Shown: positions 58,476 through 64,000 of the stretch, in pieces
How positions within the stretch are numbered: the stretch's first letter is position 1
How the letters are laid out: each line of letters starts with the position of its first letter
DNA from: Desulfosporosinus fructosivorans
GTDB lineage: Bacteria; Bacillota; Desulfitobacteriia; Desulfitobacteriales; Desulfitobacteriaceae
Direction of reading: 5' to 3'
Length of the DNA: 64,000 bases
NCBI RefSeq assembly: GCF_004766045.1
Contig: NZ_SPQQ01000014.1
Coordinates: 1-64,000, forward strand
The notes under the pieces: model-generated
Databases searched by the model: none
What the model was told of the DNA's origin: nothing
The model's input: only the letters and a program-made list of their open reading frames with translations
Made by a program: the position numbers and the translations under genes

Positions 58476-60614
58476 TTGGTGGATAAGAAGTTTTTTGACA
58501 GTCTCGAAAGGGTTACCGGGGTAGTGATGAATGGAGTTCAAAAAGAGGCGATCAGGCATACTTCAGGACCACTCCTGCTTTTGGCGACCCCAGGAGCCGG
58601 AAAGACGACGGTATTGAATGCTCGAATTCTTTACTTAATCCTTCGACAAGGTGTAAATCCGGAGAATATTCTGGCCTTAACGTTTAGCAAGGCTGCTGCG
58701 AATGAAATGGATGTGCGTTTTCAACAATTATACGGTCAATTAGTAAAACAGAGAGTACGATTCTCCACAATTCATAGCTTCTGCTACTCTATAATTAGAA
58801 CTTATTTTCAGAAGAACCGTATCTCCTTCACCCTGATTGAAAATGAGCAGGGAGTACTTAGCAAAAACTCTGTCCTTAAACGGCTATATGAAGAAATAAA
58901 TCAGACAATCTTAACGGAAGATAAACTGGAAGAGCTGGCCAACGCTATCTGTTTCATTAAAAATAGCATGATTCAAATTTCGGATGTTCAAAACATGGAT
59001 ACGAAGGTCAAGGACCTCGGATTGATCTATGAAGCTTACGAAGACTACAAGCAAAACGCACATTTGGGTAATAAACTGATTGATTTTGACGATATGCTTA
59101 CCCTGTCCAATCAAATACTTGAGGAAAATCCTGAAATTCTGTTAAAGTATCAAAAGCAATTTCATTTTGTTTTAACGGATGAAAGTCAGGATACGTCGAT
59201 CATTCAGAATAAGATTATTGAAAAGGTTACGAAACTTAGTGATAACCTATTTGTTGTAGGAGATGACGACCAATCTATTTTTGGCTTTCGATCCGCCAAT
59301 CCAAAGTATCTACTGGATTTCAAAACGGTACATCCTCACGCCCGTATTTTGATAATGGAGCAGAATTACCGTTCTACCCCTGAGATAGTACAGGTAGCGA
59401 ACGTATTCATCGGCGGTAATACTCAGCGCTATAAAAAAACTATGGTTACGGAAAACCCTTCTGATGAAAAAATTAAGATTCACTCCTTTGACTACGATTA
59501 TCAACAACTTGACTACATAATCGAAGAGTTGAAGAAAAAGAAACAAATAGGACAGACGGCGATACTGTTTCGAAATAATATTTCAGCCATAAACCTGATT
59601 GATCACCTAGAGAGTGCGAATCTCCTGTTTTATGTGCGAGATTCTGGTTACAAATTCTTTAATCACTGGGTGATCAAAGATATTTTAAACTTTATGCGCT
59701 TTTCCTATAGTGACAAGAACTTAAGAATTTTCGAGACCATATATACTAAATTCAATTCCTATATTTCAAAGCAGCAAATTGAGTATTTAAAAAACCAAGA
59801 CCCGACACAATCCGTCTTTGATCATTTGGCAGACCTACCCACTCTGCCGGCTTTCCGCAAGAAAAACTTTCAGGAACTTAAAAGACAGTTTAAGAAGCTC
59901 AATGGGATGCCCCCTATAGACGCGCTCCGTTATATTCGCAAGGATCTGCACTATGAGAAAAAACTGGAAGAGTTTAGCGAGCGTCTGGGTCTATCTATGG
60001 ATTCCTTTCATGGGATATTAGCCACTCTTGAAAATATCGCTCAGGGGATGAAAACGCACAAGGAGTTTGCAGATCGTCTGAGATATCTTGAACAATTAAT
60101 GCTTGAATCAGCTGAGAATAAGGATAATAATGCTGTGGTGCTTTCCACCCTGCATTCCGCCAAAGGTCTTGAATTTGATTGTGTTTATATGCTGGATTTA
60201 GTCGATGGAATCCTCCCAAATCTGGAAAGTATCAAGGCCGCGGAAAAGAAAAAACCAGATAGTCTAGAAGAAGAAAGACGTCTCTTTTACGTAGGCATGA
60301 CACGAGCGAAGAAAGAACTTGAACTCTTGACGGTTGAAAATCTCAATAATCAAGATGTGGTAGAATCCCAGTTTGTAGGAGAAATTCGAGACATTGTTTG
60401 TCCCGGGCGTTCAAGGACCGGAAAAGGTGTGAGTTTAACTACCTTTCAGTTGGAAAAAGGCGCGGATATTCGACACAAAGCGTTTGGAATCGGTCGGATT
60501 ACAGTCGCAGATGTTGAGAGTGATTTGCTTGAAGTGAAGTTTAGAAAACTTGGAATTAAACAATTTTCGCTAAAAGTGTGTTTGGAAGGTAAGCTGGTGA
60601 GTTCGGTTTTATAA
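58476..60614 (+). CDS. UvrD/PcrA-type ATP-dependent DNA helicase
   Basis: A 712-residue superfamily 1 helicase. Motif I is LATPGAGKTT, Ia ALTFSKAAANEM, II VLTDESQDTS, III VVGDDDQSIFGFR, IV MEQNYRSTPEI, V VVLSTLHSAKGLEFD and VI RRLFYVGMTRAKKELE. In motif II the usual DE is kept with Ser in place of Tyr or Phe. A C-terminal 60 residues form a small domain like that of PcrA (ADIRHKAFGIGRI). It unwinds DNA in repair or plasmid replication. The TTG at 58476 or the GTG right after it could be the start; both are served by GAGGGAG. Confidence 0.92.
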   Translation: MVDKKFFDSLERVTGVVMNGVQKEAIRHTSGPLLLLATPGAGKTTVLNARILYLILRQGVNPENILALTFSKAAANEMDVRFQQLYGQLVKQRVRFSTIHSFCYSIIRTYFQKNRISFTLIENEQGVLSKNSVLKRLYEEINQTILTEDKLEELANAICFIKNSMIQISDVQNMDTKVKDLGLIYEAYEDYKQNAHLGNKLIDFDDMLTLSNQILEENPEILLKYQKQFHFVLTDESQDTSIIQNKIIEKVTKLSDNLFVVGDDDQSIFGFRSANPKYLLDFKTVHPHARILIMEQNYRSTPEIVQVANVFIGGNTQRYKKTMVTENPSDEKIKIHSFDYDYQQLDYIIEELKKKKQIGQTAILFRNNISAINLIDHLESANLLFYVRDSGYKFFNHWVIKDILNFMRFSYSDKNLRIFETIYTKFNSYISKQQIEYLKNQDPTQSVFDHLADLPTLPAFRKKNFQELKRQFKKLNGMPPIDALRYIRKDLHYEKKLEEFSERLGLSMDSFHGILATLENIAQGMKTHKEFADRLRYLEQLMLESAENKDNNAVVLSTLHSAKGLEFDCVYMLDLVDGILPNLESIKAAEKKKPDSLEEERRLFYVGMTRAKKELELLTVENLNNQDVVESQFVGEIRDIVCPGRSRTGKGVSLTTFQLEKGADIRHKAFGIGRITVADVESDLLEVKFRKLGIKQFSLKVCLEGKLVSSVL

Positions 60615-60683
60615 CCGCCCACGATATTTGATCTATTACTAACTATATAATGTCAGATTGTTAAGATATAATGATGCTAAGAG

Positions 60684-61613
60684 TTATTGTAACCGTGCAT
60701 TAAATGTGGTGAGGAGTCTCAGATAATGGTTTGCTTCCCGAAGTACGTGATCAGCTAACAAGGGCACAGCCAACGCTCTAATTTTGCATTGTATTAAACC
60801 TTCGGTGGCTGCTGTTTTAAAATCTCTTAGACTAGCCGTGGCTTTAATGGTTTTACTGCTGAGTTGTGGTAGTATAGTTGTCTGTGTCGTCATTGTAATG
60901 GCCTGATTTGTGAGCGCATCGAACACTTTACCAAAACGATTAGCTGTCTCAAAGAGTGCAACTTCAGTGGGGTCTAACAAACCGCGAATAAATTTCGCAT
61001 GCTCTGCCATGATTCGATTCCAAAATTTCTCTTGATCGATGATATCCTCTAGAAGGTTGACTACTTGGCGGGTCTGTAATTGATAAAGAATCTTTATGTA
61101 GAACCGCGCTTCCCGCAGTATGTGATCGATCAACAAGGGGTAGTTAAACGTAAAAATTTTACAACTTAAGATGTCTTGAAGGAGTTTGGATTTATAATCA
61201 GCCAAGACAGTCGTAGCTGTGATCGCCTTTTGATTAAGGGCTGAGACCTGATCTAATAACAGTGAGCTTATTGAGGGGGTTAGCTTCTTATCTAAGCAGA
61301 GTCCCATACGGCTCAGTTCCTTATCAAGCTGGATACCAGAATAGAATTCTGTCGCTCGCTCAGCCTCAAAGGTGAACTTTGTAACTAATTCCCCTGAAGC
61401 GAGAACTTCAGGACTAATAACCCCATCGGCAAGCATTATTGTCTCTGCGAGTAACGTAGTCAATTCGCACTTAAGGGTATCGGCTTGTTGGGCTAAAGAT
61501 TTGTCCTTAGAACCGAAGGCGGCTTCCATGAAAAAAGCATGTTCCTTCATGATACGCAAAAAGAAAAGGTTTAGTTCAAGGGATTGTCGAATAAATTCTT
61601 CATTAGATAACAT
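60684..61613 (-). CDS. DUF2935 protein, ferritin-like di-repeat
   Basis: A 309-residue helical protein made of two similar halves. Each half has a His/Glu motif that could bind a metal: LRIMKEHAFFMEAAF and NRIMAEHAKFIRGLLDP, and later LLIDHILREARFYI and LLADHVLREANHYL. Such proteins occur in spore-forming Firmicutes and have an unproven role. ATG at 61611-61613 (minus). The preceding plus-strand sequence CCCCCTTTTTT-like run at 61621-61636 lies upstream of it. It is convergent with the helicase gene. Confidence 0.85.
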   Translation of the reverse strand: MLSNEEFIRQSLELNLFFLRIMKEHAFFMEAAFGSKDKSLAQQADTLKCELTTLLAETIMLADGVISPEVLASGELVTKFTFEAERATEFYSGIQLDKELSRMGLCLDKKLTPSISSLLLDQVSALNQKAITATTVLADYKSKLLQDILSCKIFTFNYPLLIDHILREARFYIKILYQLQTRQVVNLLEDIIDQEKFWNRIMAEHAKFIRGLLDPTEVALFETANRFGKVFDALTNQAITMTTQTTILPQLSSKTIKATASLRDFKTAATEGLIQCKIRALAVPLLADHVLREANHYLRLLTTFNARLQ

Positions 61614-61769
61614 ACGAAATACCCCCTTTTTTTTATTTTATGGGTATTCATATATATGCAAACCCTTGTTGAATTATCGTAGTTAAAGTAATGGTTTATG
61701 GGTGTTATTCACGGGGTTAGAAAACTCTCGATAGTAGCACGTGAAATTAAAATAAAGTGAGGCCAAGGC

Positions 61770-64000
61770 ATGGGAAAGACCCTTATTGTTGCTGAAAAAC
61801 CTTCTCAAGCTCGTGAATATGCCACGGCATTAGGAGTTCGAGGTAAAGAAGACGGATATCTTGAAAATGAGCTGTATGTGATCACGTGGTGCTACGGCCA
61901 TCTTTTAGAGCTGGAGCGCCCGGAAGCGTATATGGATCTTGATCGGGTGGGGAAACGTTGGAGTTTAAACCGTTTGCCAGTTCTGCCGCACTTAAATTCA
62001 TTTCGCAGGGTAGTCAAATCCGGGGCGATCAAACAGTATCAAGTGATCCAACGCTGGTTAAAGTCAACGGATATCGAAGAAGTTATATGTGGAACGGACG
62101 CTGACAGGGAAGGGCAGTTGCTTTTTCAGGAAGTGTGGGATGCCTCTAAGTGCAGTAAACCCTTGTCTAGGTTGTGGATTTCCTCGCTGACAACAGCGGC
62201 GATTCGAGAAGGTTTGAAGCGCCTTCGTCCAGCAGAAGCGGTGGCCGGGCTTGCGGCCGCAGGTCACGGCCGAGCGTTTGCAGACTGGGATTTTGGCATG
62301 AATCTGACGGAAGGATTTACCGCATTGTTTGGGAGTTTTGATGCCGTTCGAAAAAAGCCTAATGTCATTTCGATTGGGAGAGTACAGACTCCGACCCTGG
62401 CCTTGATCGTAGAGAGAGAATGGGAAATTGAACGCTTTGTTGCCCAGCCCTTCTTTGAAGTGCGAGCTGAGTTCGCGACAACCCAAGGAGACTATCCTGG
62501 GAAGTGGTTTGATCTCTCTGAAGAATCAAAACGGATAACAAGTCGTCAAGTCGCCGAAGATATCGTAGAGAAAACTCAAGGTAAACCAGGGAAAATTACA
62601 AAAATGGATCAAAAAGATGTGCAGGAACCTGCACCCCTTCTTTTTGATCTGACATCACTGACAATAGCCGCCTCCAAAAAACACGGGTTTAGCGCGGAAA
62701 AAGTGCTCCAATTGGCCCAGTCTCTCTATGAGAAAAAGGCGATTACCTATCCTCGAACGGATTGTGCCTACTTATCGGAGGATCTTGTGCCGAAGTTACC
62801 TGAACATCTAAAGGCAGTTCGTCAAGATCCATACACGACCCTAGTGGATGAAGCAGGTCTTTTAGGGGTGCCTAAAGGTAAACGTGTGATCAATACGATC
62901 ACTGCCCATCACGCTATCATTCCAACCACGGAGAAAGTTGCTATTGAGAGACTTAACTTTGAAGAACAGAAGCTATATGACATGATCGTTCGCCGTTTTC
63001 TGGCCGTCTGGTTTCCCCCTGCTCGGTATCATCAGACCGAAGTGGTGACGGAGGTTGAGGGTGAGCCCTTTCGCACGAAAGGCAAAGTTCTGCTGAGCCC
63101 AGGATGGAAGAAGGTATACGGGCCTGATGAATTAGATGAGGGAGTTGTGCGTAAAACTAAGAAGAAGGATGACCGTGAGCAGACCGAGGATGAGAACGCC
63201 ACCCTTCCGCCTTTGAGTAAAGGGGAGGATGTGCGTACGAAACGCGTTTTTAGTGAAGAAAAGACTACCAAACCGCCTAAACGCTTTACCCAGGGAGACC
63301 TTCTGAAAGCCATGGAAGGCGCTGGCAAACAGATTGATGATGAGGTGTTGCGTCAGCAATTGAAAGGAAAGGGGTTGGGCACTGTGGCGACACGACCAGC
63401 TATCATGGAAAATCTAATGGATAGAGGGTATATCATCCAGGAGCAAAAGTCTTTGAAACCTACTCAGAAAGGGTCTGAACTGATTCGTTTGATCAAGGAA
63501 CGTCTTCCTCATGCGCAACTCCTGGTTAGTGCAGAAATGACTGGGCAAATGGAGTTTAATCTTTCAAAAGTAGAAAAGGGAGAACTGACGATCGAACAAT
63601 ATATGGCAGACGTGGAGGAGGCCATTGGGCGAATAATTGAGGAACTACGCTCCTTTGAACAGAAACACGGTAAAAAACCTCTAGCGCTAGCTCCTTCTGG
63701 AAAAGTTCAGGGTACGGGGAAAGTAACCAAAGCGGGCGCAGAAGGAAAAGCAATCGCCAAGAGAAAGGGCGTTGGAACAAAAACAACAAACAATAATAAG
63801 TCAGTCGAAACGGAGAGAGAGACCAGTGATGAGATACAGGTTACTGCCTCAGAGGGGCAGGTTGAAGGGTTGGGGACATGTCCTAAGTGCGGTGGAGAGG
63901 TGATCGAAGGGGTAAAGGGATTTGGGTGCGCTAGTTGGCGTGCTGGATGCCACTTTGTACTATGGAAGACTCCAATCTGTGGTAAAGTGCTTACCCCAAA
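61770..64000 (+). CDS. topB: DNA topoisomerase III, N-terminal 743 residues (runs off the window)
   Basis: A type IA topoisomerase with Toprim motifs TLIVAEKPSQAREYA and GTDADREGQL (DxDxEG), the active-site tyrosine in AITYPRTDCAYL and the ending of the core, KGLGTVATRPAIMENLMDRG. A basic linker rich in Lys, Ala and Gly follows (residues about 640-690), then a C-terminal zinc-finger-like part with CPKCGGEVIEG, which is cut by the window edge at 64000. ATG 61770 has only a weak site (AAGTGAGG). No stop codon occurs in this frame before the end. Confidence 0.93.
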   Translation, partial: MGKTLIVAEKPSQAREYATALGVRGKEDGYLENELYVITWCYGHLLELERPEAYMDLDRVGKRWSLNRLPVLPHLNSFRRVVKSGAIKQYQVIQRWLKSTDIEEVICGTDADREGQLLFQEVWDASKCSKPLSRLWISSLTTAAIREGLKRLRPAEAVAGLAAAGHGRAFADWDFGMNLTEGFTALFGSFDAVRKKPNVISIGRVQTPTLALIVEREWEIERFVAQPFFEVRAEFATTQGDYPGKWFDLSEESKRITSRQVAEDIVEKTQGKPGKITKMDQKDVQEPAPLLFDLTSLTIAASKKHGFSAEKVLQLAQSLYEKKAITYPRTDCAYLSEDLVPKLPEHLKAVRQDPYTTLVDEAGLLGVPKGKRVINTITAHHAIIPTTEKVAIERLNFEEQKLYDMIVRRFLAVWFPPARYHQTEVVTEVEGEPFRTKGKVLLSPGWKKVYGPDELDEGVVRKTKKKDDREQTEDENATLPPLSKGEDVRTKRVFSEEKTTKPPKRFTQGDLLKAMEGAGKQIDDEVLRQQLKGKGLGTVATRPAIMENLMDRGYIIQEQKSLKPTQKGSELIRLIKERLPHAQLLVSAEMTGQMEFNLSKVEKGELTIEQYMADVEEAIGRIIEELRSFEQKHGKKPLALAPSGKVQGTGKVTKAGAEGKAIAKRKGVGTKTTNNNKSVETERETSDEIQVTASEGQVEGLGTCPKCGGEVIEGVKGFGCASWRAGCHFVLWKTPICGKVLTP

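Overview
The window looks like a chromosomal segment of an anaerobic, sulfate-reducing Firmicute, most plausibly a Desulfosporosinus-type member of the Peptococcaceae/Desulfitobacteriaceae. The basis is a complete dsrMKJOP set with dsrC, corrinoid methyltransferase clusters of the kind common in Desulfitobacterium and acetogens, Bacillus-type sdhCAB, type III glutamine synthetase and AGGAGG-type ribosome binding sites. The genus is inferred; no rRNA is present. No tRNA, rRNA, CRISPR array, prophage or intact insertion sequence was found.

Layout. (A) 1-10112: ethanolamine-utilisation microcompartment locus. It holds the end of an acylating aldehyde dehydrogenase, a hexameric shell protein, an EutT-PduL fusion, a flavoprotein, an EutN vertex protein, PduS-like and PduT-like proteins, EutQ, EutB, EutC and EutA. 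Its spacers carry three perfect short tandem-repeat arrays. (B) 10225-19755: a one-carbon cluster with a PocR-AraC regulator and corrinoid protein ended by a terminator, an APH-type kinase, an MttB-family methyltransferase with its corrinoid protein, an MtgA/MtvA-like methyl-THF methyltransferase behind a sigma-54 promoter, a HAD phosphatase and a RamA-like corrinoid activator. (C) 19917-31961: a second cluster with a CobW-type GTPase (minus strand), corrinoid protein, MtaB-like methanol methyltransferase, PocR-AraC, corrinoid protein, methyl-THF methyltransferase, DUF1638 protein that seems to start at ATA, a second activator, a MetF-type reductase and a small cysteine-containing protein. (D) 32167-34260 minus: type III glutamine synthetase. 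(E) 34613-43693: C4-dicarboxylate block with a DcuR/CitB-like response regulator, an ion-transporter-superfamily permease, a sigma-54 activator with an N-terminal Rossmann domain, sdhCAB behind a textbook sigma-54 promoter, and NAD-malic enzyme. (F) 43694-47555: a GC-rich structured intergenic region, CvfB-like S1 protein, UPF0178 protein and HtpG. (G) 48069-54094: RsbRD-N protein, dsrMKJOP and dsrC. (H) 54281-64000: class II aldolase and S-adenosylhomocysteinase, a chemoreceptor, a UvrD-like helicase, a DUF2935 protein (minus) and topoisomerase III, which runs off the end.

How it fits together. Ethanolamine would be split in the compartment by B12-dependent EutBC. The acetaldehyde becomes acetyl-CoA and, through the PduL domain and EutQ, acetyl-phosphate and ATP. 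PduS, PduT and the EutT domain could keep cobalamin reduced and adenosylated. The two methyltransferase clusters would move methyl groups from a methylated amine (MttB family) and from methanol (MtaB) through corrinoid proteins to tetrahydrofolate. The MetF-type reductase links methyl-THF to the oxidative or reductive C1 branch. Electrons could reach sulfite reduction through DsrMKJOP and DsrC. Clusters B and C look like diverged copies of one module (PocR regulator, corrinoid protein, methyl-THF methyltransferase, activator). The most interesting leads are the regulator-plus-corrinoid-protein pairs, the EutT-PduL fusion, the apparent ATA start, the sigma-54 control with a Rossmann-domain activator, and the possibility that the MttB-family enzyme feeds the ethanolamine compartment from methylated ethanolamines.
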